Origin: Massilia sp. Root133 | Lineage (GTDB): Bacteria > Pseudomonadota > Gammaproteobacteria > Burkholderiales > Burkholderiaceae_D | Assembly: GCF_001426525.1 (NCBI RefSeq) | Contig: NZ_LMEW01000034.1 | Span: 140,190 to 204,189 of the forward strand | Direction of reading: 5' to 3' | Length of the DNA: 64,000 nt | Part shown: piece by piece, positions 33,705 through 42,712 of the stretch | How the letters are laid out: every line of letters begins with the position of its first letter | How positions within the stretch are numbered: position 1 is the first letter of the stretch | The notes under the pieces: generated by a model | What the model saw: the letters and a program-made list of their open reading frames with translations, nothing else | Told to the model about the DNA's origin: nothing | Database searches by the model: none | Translations under genes and position numbers: made by a program

Positions 33705-34442
33705 TTACCGATAACTCTGCAATTCCCGCGATCCCGTCACCAGCGAGCCCGCGGCCGGCGTACCGCCGCTGTAGGCGATTGCCCGCACCATCTTGAGGGT
33801 GCGCGTGTCGCCGCCGGACGCATCGCGCCAACGCGTGGCGCTTTCCGTCCGCGTGATGCCGTTGACGGTCCAGGTCGTCGTCGACACGAACTTGTAGGCG
33901 CTGAACGTGCCCGCGGCGATCGTGATCGTCTCGATGCCGGACAGCGTGCCGCTCTGCGTGTAAGTCACACCGGCGCCGCCGTTGCAGGTCTCGGTGTATT
34001 GCGTGGCCCAGCCGGCGCCGACGGCCAGCGTTGCCGGTGCTCCCTGGTTGCCCTGGTACGTGCAGTGCGTGACGGCCGGGCCGTTATCGATCGTCATCGC
34101 GGCCACCTGTCCGGCCGCGTCGTACTGGAAGTCCGTCGGGTACAGGGTCTGGTCGACCGCGCCGGACACGACGCGGTTGTGCGATGGATCTTCTTCGTGC
34201 ACGGCGAACGTGCCATCGGGATTGACCGCCGTGACGTCGTCGTCCGCCGTGCGGTGCAACGTGTTGTCCAGGGTGTCGGCCAGCTGGTCGGCATAGACGA
34301 GATGGGCGCCCGCTTTCGGCGGCACGAAACGGTAAGTGACCGTTGCCGCCGCCTGCGCCGCGGCGCCGCCGCTACTTCCTCCGCCCCCGCAGGCGCTCAA
34401 CAGCGTCGCCGCAACCAGACCCGCCAATATCGTTCGCTGCAT
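33705..34442 (-). CDS. Hypothetical lipoprotein
   Basis: A 245-residue protein from ATG 34442, preceded by GAGGAAACG. The signal peptide ends LLSAC followed by GGGGSSGG, a typical lipobox and glycine linker. The body is beta-rich (VTYRFVPPKAGAHLVYADQ, SGIETITIAAGTFSAYKFVSTTTW) with two cysteines at CTYQGN and TCNGGAG. No known domain. Ends SRELQSYR. Confidence 0.75.
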   Translation of the reverse strand: MQRTILAGLVAATLLSACGGGGSSGGAAAQAAATVTYRFVPPKAGAHLVYADQLADTLDNTLHRTADDDVTAVNPDGTFAVHEEDPSHNRVVSGAVDQTLYPTDFQYDAAGQVAAMTIDNGPAVTHCTYQGNQGAPATLAVGAGWATQYTETCNGGAGVTYTQSGTLSGIETITIAAGTFSAYKFVSTTTWTVNGITRTESATRWRDASGGDTRTLKMVRAIAYSGGTPAAGSLVTGSRELQSYR

Positions 34443-34524
34443 CGTTTCCTCATTCCACCAAGTCGAATGAGGGATTATTGCCGTGATGATCCCCGCCTGG
34501 CCACTTACGGATTGGTAACGTTGG

Positions 34525-35721
34525 TCAGGCCGCCGCCACGCGCTCCCGCGCCATCGCATTGCCCAGCTGGCACGCGCAGAAGCTGGCCACGAGCCCCACC
34601 GCCACGCCGCACGCGAGCTTGAAGGCGCTGTCGAACAGCAGCGGCGCGACGAGGCCGGACACGAGCGCGAACGACATCATCTGGATGAACGCCAGCATCG
34701 ACGACGCGAGGCCGCGGTTGTCGGGGAACAGTCCGAGCGCACTCACCTGGATCGCGGGCATCGCGACGGCGAGACCGAACGTGTAGACCATCAGCGGCAG
34801 CACGGCCCACGGGATCGTCACCGTGCCGCCGGCGGCCGCCGTGTAGCCGACGTTCAGCACGCACGCGAGGAGCATCGTGCCGAAGCCGATGGCGCGCATG
34901 CGCGGCGCCGGGATGCGCGCGGCGCGCTTGCCGCCCCACGCGGAGCCGATCACCATGCCGCTGATCAGCGGGATGAACATCCACGCGAACGCCGTCTCGG
35001 GCAGGTGCAGGATCTCCATCACGAAGTTGGCGGCGGAGCCGATGTACAGCGACAGCCCGCCGAACGCGAGGCCCACGGACAGCGACAGCAGCACGAATTG
35101 CGGATGCCCCAGCACCTTCAGGTAGTTGCGCGCGATCGCCACGCCGTGGAACGCGTGGCGCTTCTCGCGCGGCAGGCTCTCGGGCAGCAACTTCCAGGTC
35201 GCGAGCAGCATGACGGTGCCGAACAGCGCGAGGAACACGAAGGTCGCGCGCCAGCCGAACGTCACGTGCAGCCAGCCGCCCAGCACCGGCGCGATCGCGG
35301 GCGCGAGGCCGAACACCATCATGATGTGCGACATGATGCGCTGGGCCTCGGCGCCCGTGAAGCGGTCCTGCACGATGGCCTGGCCGATGACGGAGCCGGC
35401 GCCCGCCGACATGCCCTGCAGCGCGCGGAACAGCAGCAGCCAGCCGAAGGTGGGCGCGAGCGCGGCGCCCGCGGAAGCCAGCGTGTAGACCGTCAGCGCG
35501 ACCATGATCACGGGACGGCGGCCGAACGAATCGGACAGCGTCCCGTAGAACAGCATCATGAACGCGAACATGAAGAGAAAGACCGACAGCGTCTGCTGCA
35601 CGGCCACGGGGCCGACGTCGAATGCCCGGCCGATGGCGGGAATCGACGGCAGATAGGTGTCGATGGCGAGGGCGCCGACCATGCCGAGGCAGGCGAGGAT
35701 GACGGTGAGGAGTCTTTGCAT
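34525..35721 (-). CDS. Bcr/CflA-family multidrug efflux transporter (MFS)
   Basis: Inner-membrane proton antiporter of 398 residues with 12 membrane segments. Family motifs: DTYLPSIPAIG in helix 1, GTLSDSFGRRPVI (motif A) after helix 2, and GQAIVQDRF between helices 4 and 5. The ATG at 35721 is seven bases after AAGG; the ATG at 35727 is too close to it. Bcr/CflA members export drugs such as bicyclomycin, chloramphenicol or sulfonamides; the substrate here is unknown. Confidence 0.92.
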   Translation of the reverse strand: MQRLLTVILACLGMVGALAIDTYLPSIPAIGRAFDVGPVAVQQTLSVFLFMFAFMMLFYGTLSDSFGRRPVIMVALTVYTLASAGAALAPTFGWLLLFRALQGMSAGAGSVIGQAIVQDRFTGAEAQRIMSHIMMVFGLAPAIAPVLGGWLHVTFGWRATFVFLALFGTVMLLATWKLLPESLPREKRHAFHGVAIARNYLKVLGHPQFVLLSLSVGLAFGGLSLYIGSAANFVMEILHLPETAFAWMFIPLISGMVIGSAWGGKRAARIPAPRMRAIGFGTMLLACVLNVGYTAAAGGTVTIPWAVLPLMVYTFGLAVAMPAIQVSALGLFPDNRGLASSMLAFIQMMSFALVSGLVAPLLFDSAFKLACGVAVGLVASFCACQLGNAMARERVAAA

Positions 35722-35885
35722 ATGCATGCCTTGAATAAAACATCGGCTCTGCAGGATGCGAGCGTCCGAAGGACGAAATTGTAGCGGGATTTACATCAAC
35801 CGTGCAGCGCGCCGCCGTTCACGAGGCGGCGCGCCGGAACACCGAGGGCACGCAGGCGCAGCCAGTGCCGCCTGCGCGCACGCGA

Positions 35886-36572
35886 TCAGTCGGGATGGTA
35901 CAGCGACATGCCGAAACGCTCGGTGCGCGGCATCCAGTTGCCCTGGTAGTCGGCCGAGACGAGCACGCGTTCGGCGCGGCCCACGAGCAGCTTGCGCGGC
36001 ACGAGGCCGATCACGCGCGAGTCGGCGCTGTTGTCGCGGTTATCGCCCAGCATCAGGTATTCGCCCCGCGGCACCGTGACGGGACCGAAGGTGCGCGGCG
36101 CCAGCACGTCCGGCATGATCTGGATGTGGCGCGGTCCGCGCGCGGCCTTGTCGCCCCACGTCTCGGCCAGCTGCAGCGCGCGCATCGCGGTGCCGCCGAC
36201 GGAGTCGAGCGAGTGTTCGACGACGCGGTAGTCGGCACCCTTCCCGTTGATGTACAAACGTTCGTTGCGCATCTCGACGACGTCGCCCGGCAGCGCGACG
36301 ACGCGCTTGATCAAGAGGGTGTTGTCGCGCGGGGAGCGGAACGTGACGATGTCGCCGCGCTGCGGCTCGCCCAGGTGCGCGAGCACGACGTTCGTCAGCG
36401 GCACCTTGAGGTCGAACGCGAGGCGGTTCACGAGCACCACGTCGCCTTCCAGCAGGTTCGGATGCATCGACGCGGACGGGATCGGGTTCCAGTCCGCGAC
36501 CGCCGTGCGGAACACGCCGAACAGGACGAGAAACGCCAGAAAGCCCTTGTTGTTGCGCGCCCAGTTCTTCAT
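35886..36572 (-). CDS. lepB: Signal peptidase I
   Basis: Cleaves signal peptides of exported proteins at the inner membrane. At 228 residues with one N-terminal membrane anchor (12-24) it has the Ser/Lys dyad Ser35 in PSASMHP and Lys89 in LLIKRVVALPGD, and the conserved GDNRDNSADSR near 186. It is a shorter type than E. coli LepB. It is a stand-alone copy here, away from the usual lepA-lepB-rnc setting, so it may be an additional signal peptidase rather than the only one. Confidence 0.9.
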   Translation of the reverse strand: MKNWARNNKGFLAFLVLFGVFRTAVADWNPIPSASMHPNLLEGDVVLVNRLAFDLKVPLTNVVLAHLGEPQRGDIVTFRSPRDNTLLIKRVVALPGDVVEMRNERLYINGKGADYRVVEHSLDSVGGTAMRALQLAETWGDKAARGPRHIQIMPDVLAPRTFGPVTVPRGEYLMLGDNRDNSADSRVIGLVPRKLLVGRAERVLVSADYQGNWMPRTERFGMSLYHPD

Positions 36573-36671
36573 TCAGGTCTCCCGCTCGTGGAATGTTCTT
36601 GTCGCTCTGCCGATGTTATACGCGCCTTGCCTTAACCGAGAATTAAGCCGCCCGTATGCATGCGCGCCGCG

Positions 36672-37640
36672 TCACCTGGATTTCGTGCGGAAGAAGCGCC
36701 ACGCCTCGTCGGCGGTGTCGACGTCGTGATTCATGGGGCCGAGGATTTTCTTCAACAGCCAGGGCAGCTCCTCCTCCGTCGAGGCGCTGATATGGCCGCC
36801 GCCGTCGACGCGCAGGAACTCGACCTGCACGCCGGCAGGGTCCGGACCCCACACCATGCGCGTGGCCGTCGTCGGGTCGTCGGTGCGCAGATGCGGGAAG
36901 CGGAAGGTGGCCGGCGCGTCGGACAGGCCGTCCGCCTGCCGCCATGCCGCCACCGTCGCCTCCGCGCCGAGGCCCGAGCCGCGCCCGCGCGTGAGCCAGT
37001 TGCCGACCTCGCCCCCGCCGTACGGCGCGATCGGATCGCCCGTCCCGTGCAGGATGAACACGGAGACCGGCCGGGCCGGCGCCGCGCAGCGGCTCCTGGC
37101 CGGCATCAGGGCGCTCTGCACGCCGATGGCCGCGAGGCGCGGCGCGAGTTCGATGCCGAGCCGGTACGCCATGCCGCCGCCGTTCGAAAAGCCGAACACG
37201 TAGACGCGGCGCGGATCGACCTTGAAGTCCGTCACGGCCTTGTCGATCAGCGCGCCGATGAAGCCGACGTCGTCGGTCGTGGCATTGGTCGCGGCATCGC
37301 CGCGGCAGTCGTTCCATGCGACCTTGCCGTCGCTGCCTTTCACGCCCTCCGGTGCGATCAGGAGCAGGTGCTCGCGTTCGGCCAGCTTCGCCCAGTCGCG
37401 CGGCGTGTAGCCGCCGAAGCTTGCGCGGCCGAGGACCGCGGCCGCCGCTTCGCCGTGGCCATGCAGCAGGATCACAACGGGACGCTTGCCCGACGCGTCC
37501 GGCGCGCCCGGGTCGAGCACGAGGTAGCGGCGCTCGCCTTCCGGCCGCGCCAGCGTGTGCGCCGCGTACTCGGCGGCATGCGCCGCCGTTGCGGTGATCA
37601 GCGCAATGCATGCCGCCAGCCGTGGAATCGAACCTGCCAT
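36672..37640 (-). CDS. Secreted PHB-depolymerase-type esterase
   Basis: Alpha/beta hydrolase of 322 residues, LpqC/poly(3-hydroxybutyrate) depolymerase family. Signal peptide ends TAAHAA-E. The fold is shown by VVILLHGHGE (oxyanion region), nucleophile Ser152 in FGFSNGGG, Asp in HGTGDPIAPYGG and His in DGGGHISAS, and the family WNDCRGDAA with a probable disulfide. Related enzymes include feruloyl and acetylxylan esterases, so the substrate is uncertain. The product ends by repeating polar residues before RTKSR. Confidence 0.85.
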   Translation of the reverse strand: MAGSIPRLAACIALITATAAHAAEYAAHTLARPEGERRYLVLDPGAPDASGKRPVVILLHGHGEAAAAVLGRASFGGYTPRDWAKLAEREHLLLIAPEGVKGSDGKVAWNDCRGDAATNATTDDVGFIGALIDKAVTDFKVDPRRVYVFGFSNGGGMAYRLGIELAPRLAAIGVQSALMPARSRCAAPARPVSVFILHGTGDPIAPYGGGEVGNWLTRGRGSGLGAEATVAAWRQADGLSDAPATFRFPHLRTDDPTTATRMVWGPDPAGVQVEFLRVDGGGHISASTEEELPWLLKKILGPMNHDVDTADEAWRFFRTKSR

Positions 37641-37695
37641 CTGCCACCTCCTCGTCGAATCGGAACGGCGATGGTCGCACGGGCCGGCGCGGCCG

Positions 37696-37887
37696 TCACC
37701 TCGCCGGATCGACAGGTCGCGCGGGGCGGAACGCGTACCAGGCCCCGACCAGCACCGGCAGCGCCAGCGCGGCCGCGGCGATCACGTCCCACACGCCGTC
37801 TTCCAGCAGCCCGGCGACGAGGCCGAACACCGTCGCCGCGCCCAGCAGCAGCGGCATGCCCCACAGGCGGCGAAACGACGCCGTCAT
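37696..37887 (-). CDS. Small two-helix membrane protein
   Basis: A 63-residue protein with two hydrophobic helices (MPLLLGAATVFGLVAGLL and VIAAAALALPVLVGAWYAF). Its ATG overlaps the stop of the PepSY gene (ATGA), so it is co-translated with it. Probably an accessory of the iron-linked PepSY protein; function unknown. Confidence 0.75.
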   Translation of the reverse strand: MTASFRRLWGMPLLLGAATVFGLVAGLLEDGVWDVIAAAALALPVLVGAWYAFRPARPVDPAR

Positions 37888-39041
37888 CGCACCTCTCCTT
37901 CACGTGCGAGCGCGGGCGCGACGTCCGCCTGCGCGCGTGCGGTCCGCGCCGCCGCGCGCCTGCGCCGCAGCCACAGATACAGGCCGCTGCCCAGCACGAT
38001 GATCGTCGCCACGTCCAGCAAGGCCCACACGAATTTCAAGCCGGCGCCGCCGTAGTCGCCGAAGTGCAGCGGCTGCGACAGCAGCAAGGTCTTGAGGTAC
38101 CACGGCAGCTCCCTGCGGTCCGTCACGGCGGCCGTCTGCGCGTCGACCAGCACCGGCTGGTACAGGCGCGACGTCAGCGCCGCGTCGCCATGCATGTACA
38201 CGCCGTAGTGGTGCGGCGTCGCGAACGGCGTGCCGGGGAACGCGATGAAGCCGACGCGCATGCCGGGCGCCACCGCTTCCGCATGGCGCACCGAGGTTGC
38301 CATCGACGCCAGCGTCGCGGGCGCGGCCTGCCCCGCGTACGGCTTCGTCATCCCGGCGATCTCCGTCACCTGCCATACCTTCAGCAGCACGTCGGCCAGC
38401 GTGTTCACGACACCCGTCGCGCCCACGACGAGCGCCCACGCGAGCGTGACGATGCCCAGCAGGTTGTGCAGGTCGAGCCATTTCAGGCGCGCCGTGCGGC
38501 CCTGGCGGACGGTCCCGAATTCCAGCTTGCGCATGAACGGCGCGTACAGCACGACGCCGGACACGATGGCCACCAGCAGCAACAATCCCATGAAGCCGAG
38601 GAACAGCTTGCCCCACACGCCCGCGAACAGGTCGACGTGCAGGTGGAAGAGGAATTGCATCACGCCGCCGCCCTCGATCGGCGGCTCGCCGGCGAATTGC
38701 GCGGTGCGCGCATCGATGGCGATGCTCTTGAAGTCCGGGTCGTTCGCGTGGGCGCCCATCGTCAGGAACCACAGCGACGGTTCATCCGGCTCCTGCGACA
38801 TGTACATCATGACCTTGTCGGGATAGCGCGCCTGGCCGGCCGCGATCACGCGGTCGAGGCTCGCCGGCGCCTGCGGGGCCGCCAGCCGCAGCGCTTCGAT
38901 GTCGTTGCCGAGCAGGTGGCCGATCTCGTGGCGATAGATCAGCGGCAGGCCCGTCAGGCACAGCAGCAGCATGAAGACGGTGCAAACGAGGCTGCTCCAG
39001 GTGTGGATCCAGGACCAGCGGCGAAGGTGTACGGGAGACAT
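37884..39041 (-). CDS. PepSY-associated membrane protein (iron-linked)
   Basis: A 385-residue integral membrane protein of the PepSY/DUF3526-like family often encoded beside siderophore receptors. It starts SPVHLRRWSWIHTWSSLVCTVFMLL, with membrane helices near 14-36, 185-210 and in the C-terminal part, and the family motif LPLIYRHEIGHLLG. Members act as ferric-siderophore reductases or maturation partners of the receptor. ATG 39041 is preferred to 39128 because the region before it holds a Fur-like box. Divergent from the TonB receptor. Confidence 0.82.
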   Translation of the reverse strand: MSPVHLRRWSWIHTWSSLVCTVFMLLLCLTGLPLIYRHEIGHLLGNDIEALRLAAPQAPASLDRVIAAGQARYPDKVMMYMSQEPDEPSLWFLTMGAHANDPDFKSIAIDARTAQFAGEPPIEGGGVMQFLFHLHVDLFAGVWGKLFLGFMGLLLLVAIVSGVVLYAPFMRKLEFGTVRQGRTARLKWLDLHNLLGIVTLAWALVVGATGVVNTLADVLLKVWQVTEIAGMTKPYAGQAAPATLASMATSVRHAEAVAPGMRVGFIAFPGTPFATPHHYGVYMHGDAALTSRLYQPVLVDAQTAAVTDRRELPWYLKTLLLSQPLHFGDYGGAGLKFVWALLDVATIIVLGSGLYLWLRRRRAAARTARAQADVAPALAREGEVR

Positions 39042-39067
39042 GGGAGAGAATGTTGCGGCTGAGCCTA

Positions 39068-39086
39068 GATAATAATAGTTCTCATT
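39068..39086. promoter_or_regulatory. Fur-like box upstream of the PepSY gene
   Basis: GATAATAATAGTTCTCATT matches the Fur consensus GATAATGATAATCATTATC at 13 of 19 positions. It is 27 bases before the PepSY start. Confidence 0.55.
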
Positions 39087-39112
39087 TACGAATGCAAGAA
39101 CGCTCCGTATAA

Positions 39113-39127
39113 TGAGAATTATTCTCA
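39113..39127. promoter_or_regulatory. Fur box upstream of the TonB-dependent receptor
   Basis: Palindrome TGAGAATTATTCTCA has the 7-1-7 Fur form and agrees with TGATAATnATTATCA at 12 of 14 arm positions; inverted repeat arms extend to taatgag/ctcatta (39110-39130). It lies 20 bases before the receptor ATG, as expected for iron repression. Confidence 0.85.
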
Positions 39128-39146
39128 TTAATCAAACAATATTGCC

Positions 39147-41321
39147 ATGAAGCGCGTACCGTTCCCCCGCACCCTCCTCACGCCGATCGCCCTCGGCGCC
39201 CTCCTCCTCGCCGCCTCCGCCTCGGCCCAGACGGCTGACGACAACATCGCCACGGTCGTCGTCACCGCGTCCGCCGACGCGTCGGCGCAGGGCCTGCCGT
39301 CCGCCTATGCCGGCGGCCAGGTGGCGCGCGGCGGGCGCCTCGGCCTGCTGGGGAACGTGGACATCATGGACGCGCCGTTCAACGCCACCAATTACACGCA
39401 CGCGCTGATCCAGGACCAGCAGGCACGCAGCGTCGCGGACGTCGTGCAGAACGACCCGTCCGTGCGCGTGGCGCGCGGCTTCGGCAACTACCAGGAGCTG
39501 TACGTGATCCGCGGCTTCGCGGTGAACTCGGACGACCTCGCGTATAACGGTTTATACGGTTTATTGCCGCGCCAGTTCGTGGCCAGCGAACTGCTGGAGC
39601 GCGTGGAAGTGCTGCGCGGCGCGAACAGCTTCATCAACGGCGCGGCGCCGGGCGGCGGCGGCATCGGCGGCATGATCAACCTGCTGCCCAAGCGCGCGCC
39701 GAACGCCCCGCTGAATGAAGTGACGGTCGGCGTCGAATCGGGCGGCCAGGCTTACGTCGCGGCCGACGTGGCGCGCCGCTTCGGCCCGAACAACCGGGCC
39801 GGCATCCGCGTCAACGCCGTCCGCCGCGACGGCGACACGGCCGTCGACCGCGAGCGGCGCGAACTGTCCGTATTCTCCGTCGGCCTGGACTACCGCGGCG
39901 ACAACTACCGCGTGTCGGCGGACGTCGGCTACCAGGATCATCGACTGCGCAACGGCCGCCCCAGCGTGACCGTGGGTGCCGGCCTCGCGATCCCGGCCGC
40001 GCCGGATGCGGACAGCAACTTCGCCCAGCCGTGGACGCACTCGAACGAACGCGACACGTTCGGCACGCTGCGCGGCGAAGTCGACCTGGCGCCGCATGTC
40101 GTCGCATGGGCGGCGCTGGGGGCGCGCGAAGGCCGCGAATCGAACGTGATCTCGTCGCCGACGACGACCGACAACGACGGCGGCACCGTGATGACGCGCT
40201 TCGACAACGAGCGCAAGGACAACGTGCGTACGGGCGAGATCGGCGTGCGCGGCGACTTCGCGACCGGCGCCGTCAAGCACACGGTCAGCGCCACCGCGTC
40301 CGCGTTCGAATCGAAGTCGGACAATGCATATGCGTTCGGCGACTTCGCCGGCTGGCGCTCGAATCTGTACCGCCCTGTCGACGTCGCGGCGCCGGCCGCC
40401 AATGCCTTCGTCGGCGGCGCGCTCGCGAATCCGCTGCTGACCGCCAAGAGCATCCTGTCCAGCTATGCGGTGGCGGACACGCTGTCCTTCCTGGACGACA
40501 CCGTGCGCGTCACGGCCGGCGTGCGCCACCAGCGCATCAAGGCCTACGGCTACGACTACAACACGGGCGCGCAGAACAGCGCATACGACGAAAGCGCCAA
40601 CACGCCGGTCGCGGGCATCGTCTACAAGCCCTTGAAGAACGTGTCGATCTACGCGAACTACATCGAGGCGCTGCAGCAGGGCCCGACCGCATCGGGCGTC
40701 AACGTCGTCAACCAGGGCCAGATCTTCGCGCCATACACGTCGCGCCAGAAGGAAGTGGGCGTGAAGTACGACAGCGGCAAGCTGGGGATGAGCGCCGCGC
40801 TGTTCTCGACGGCGCAGCCGCTGGGCTATATCGAGAACGGCGTGTTCGGCGTATTCGGCGAACAGCGCAACCAGGGCCTGGAACTGTCCGTGTTCGGCCT
40901 GCCGATGCACGGCCTGCGCGTGCTCGGCGGCCTCACGCTGCTGGACGCCGAACAGCGCCGCACGGCGGGCGCAATCAACGAGGGCAAGGACGCGATCGGC
41001 GTGCCCGGCACGCAGCTGAACCTCGGCGCCGGCTGGGACGTGCCGCAGGTGGCCGGCCTGTCGCTGAACGCGCGCGCCGTTTACACGTCGCACCAGTACG
41101 CGGATGCGGCCAACACGCAGAAGCTGCCGTCGTGGACGCGCCTCGACCTCGGCGCCACCTATGCGACACGCTTGCTCGATCGCGACGTGACCATGCGGGC
41201 GCGCGTGGACAATGCGTTCGGGCGGCATTACTGGGCGTCGGCGGGCGGCTATCCGGGCTACGGCTATCTGGTGCTCGGCGCGCCGCGCACGTTCACCGTG
41301 TCGGCGACGGTCGACCTCTAA
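39147..41321 (+). CDS. TonB-dependent siderophore receptor
   Basis: Outer-membrane importer of 724 residues. Signal peptide ends ASASA-Q, followed by an N-terminal TonB-box-like ATVVVTASADA. The plug domain holds SVADVVQNDPSVRVARGFG, ELYVIRGFAVNSDDLAYNGLYGL and VEVLRGANSFINGAAPGGGG (about 85-165). The 22-stranded barrel closes with LVLGAPRTFTVSATVDL. No N-terminal signalling domain is present, so it is regulated by Fur rather than an extracytoplasmic sigma factor. A Fur box is just upstream and a PepSY gene is divergent. The siderophore imported cannot be read from the sequence. Confidence 0.95.
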   Translation: MKRVPFPRTLLTPIALGALLLAASASAQTADDNIATVVVTASADASAQGLPSAYAGGQVARGGRLGLLGNVDIMDAPFNATNYTHALIQDQQARSVADVVQNDPSVRVARGFGNYQELYVIRGFAVNSDDLAYNGLYGLLPRQFVASELLERVEVLRGANSFINGAAPGGGGIGGMINLLPKRAPNAPLNEVTVGVESGGQAYVAADVARRFGPNNRAGIRVNAVRRDGDTAVDRERRELSVFSVGLDYRGDNYRVSADVGYQDHRLRNGRPSVTVGAGLAIPAAPDADSNFAQPWTHSNERDTFGTLRGEVDLAPHVVAWAALGAREGRESNVISSPTTTDNDGGTVMTRFDNERKDNVRTGEIGVRGDFATGAVKHTVSATASAFESKSDNAYAFGDFAGWRSNLYRPVDVAAPAANAFVGGALANPLLTAKSILSSYAVADTLSFLDDTVRVTAGVRHQRIKAYGYDYNTGAQNSAYDESANTPVAGIVYKPLKNVSIYANYIEALQQGPTASGVNVVNQGQIFAPYTSRQKEVGVKYDSGKLGMSAALFSTAQPLGYIENGVFGVFGEQRNQGLELSVFGLPMHGLRVLGGLTLLDAEQRRTAGAINEGKDAIGVPGTQLNLGAGWDVPQVAGLSLNARAVYTSHQYADAANTQKLPSWTRLDLGATYATRLLDRDVTMRARVDNAFGRHYWASAGGYPGYGYLVLGAPRTFTVSATVDL

Positions 41322-41403
41322 CCCAGGCCGACGTGGATGGCCATGCCCACCCCCGTGGCGTGGGGCAGCTTGCGGAAGCGGCTGAAGTTGCCGTTGATCA
41401 TCA

Positions 41404-42327
41404 TCACGCCTTCTGCGACTTCACGATCGTCAGCGCCGACGCGATCAGGCCGCTCATGTCGCCCATGTCGGCCGGAACGATGATCGAGTTGTTCGTCTTG
41501 GCCAGGTTGCCGAAGGCGTGCACATACTCTTCGGCCACGCGCAGGTTGACGGCATCGATGCCGCCCGGCGAGCGGATCGCCTCGCCGACCTGGCGCAGCG
41601 CGCTGGCGCTGGCCTCCGCCAGCGCGATGATGGCCGCGGCTTCGCCCTGCGCGCGGTTGATGGCGGCCTGCTTCTCGCCTTCCGAGCGGGCGATGGCCGC
41701 TTCGCGCTCGCCGCTCGCGATGTTGATGGCTTCCTGGCGCCGGCCCTCCGACGCGGCGATCAACGCACGCTTCTCGCGCTCGGCCGTGATCTGGCGCTGC
41801 ATCGAGTGCAGGATCTCGGCCGGTGGCGTGAGATCCTTGATCTCGTAGCGCAGCACCTTGACGCCCCAGTTGGCGGCCGATTCGTCGATCGCGTTGACGA
41901 TCGTCGTGTTGATGTGGTCGCGCTCCTCGAACGTCTTGTCCAGTTCCATGCGGCCGATCACGGAACGCAAGGTCGTCTGCGCCAGCTGGGTGATGGCCTG
42001 GATGTAGTTCGACGCGCCGTACGACGCGCGCATGGCGTCCGTCACCTGGAAATACAGGATGCCGTCGACTTGCAGCTGCGTGTTGTCCTTCGTGATGCAG
42101 ACCTGCGGCGGCACGTCGAGCGGGATCTCCTTCAGGCTGTGTTTATAGGCGATGCGGTCGACGAAGGGCACGACGATGTTCAGGCCCGGCGCCAGGGTAG
42201 CGTGGTACTTGCCGAGCCGCTCCACCACCCATGCGTGCTGCTGCGGGACGACGTTGATGGTCTTGATGACGAACACGATGGCGACGATGAAGATCACCAG
42301 CGCGACGGTTCCGAACGTGAATTCCAT
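41404..42327 (-). CDS. qmcA: Stomatin-like SPFH/Band 7 membrane protein
   Basis: A 307-residue protein with an N-terminal membrane helix (VALVIFIVAIVFVIKTI) followed by VPQQHAWVVERLGKYHATLAPG, the SPFH domain (about 22-200), and a coiled-coil tail with AASEGRRQEAINIASGEREA and repeated ARSEGEKQAAI. Such proteins form large membrane rings with an NfeD partner and proteases such as FtsH. NfeD is encoded two genes upstream on the same strand, which supports the pairing. Confidence 0.92.
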   Translation of the reverse strand: MEFTFGTVALVIFIVAIVFVIKTINVVPQQHAWVVERLGKYHATLAPGLNIVVPFVDRIAYKHSLKEIPLDVPPQVCITKDNTQLQVDGILYFQVTDAMRASYGASNYIQAITQLAQTTLRSVIGRMELDKTFEERDHINTTIVNAIDESAANWGVKVLRYEIKDLTPPAEILHSMQRQITAEREKRALIAASEGRRQEAINIASGEREAAIARSEGEKQAAINRAQGEAAAIIALAEASASALRQVGEAIRSPGGIDAVNLRVAEEYVHAFGNLAKTNNSIIVPADMGDMSGLIASALTIVKSQKA

Positions 42328-42352
42328 GGGTTTCCTTCCTTGAAAAGGTGGG

Positions 42353-42712
42353 TCAGGCGAGCAGTTCGTAGGCGACGCTGCCCAGCCCCGCCGCGACGAC
42401 GAGCACGAGGCAGAAGCCGGCCAGGCGCAGCAGCGCGCGGCCCTTCTGCCCGGCCGGACGGCTGCGCACGAGGTAATAAGGCACGGCGACGATCGCGAGC
42501 ATCACGACGCCCACGTTCAGCAGGGCCGTGCGGCGGTATTGGTGGGCGTCGCTGTCGAGCCGGTACCAGCAGAAACTCAGGAAGCTGAACAGCACCGTCG
42601 ACAGGACGGCCCAGCCGTTCGACTGGACGCCCAGCGCCATCTCGCGCGCGTCGACGACGCCGAACACGAGGGTCAACGCCACCAGCAGGGTCAGGACGTG
42701 CTTCTTGGTCAT
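42353..42712 (-). CDS. Small membrane protein between nfeD and qmcA
   Basis: A 119-residue protein with four predicted membrane helices (HVLTLLVALTLVFGVV, VLSTVLFSFLSFCWY, NVGVVMLAIVAVPYYLV, LAGFCLVLVVAAGLGSVAYELL). Its ATG overlaps the stop of nfeD (ATGA). No known domain; probably part of the stomatin/NfeD unit. Confidence 0.75.
   Translation of the reverse strand: MTKKHVLTLLVALTLVFGVVDAREMALGVQSNGWAVLSTVLFSFLSFCWYRLDSDAHQYRRTALLNVGVVMLAIVAVPYYLVRSRPAGQKGRALLRLAGFCLVLVVAAGLGSVAYELLA

Noticed and set aside
36660..39062. 800-codon open frame on the plus strand
   Set aside because: Covers the antisense of the esterase and PepSY genes; no domain.
39041..39128. Upstream start of the PepSY gene at 39128
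   Set aside because: The extra 29 residues overlap the Fur-box region and do not look like the family N-terminus.
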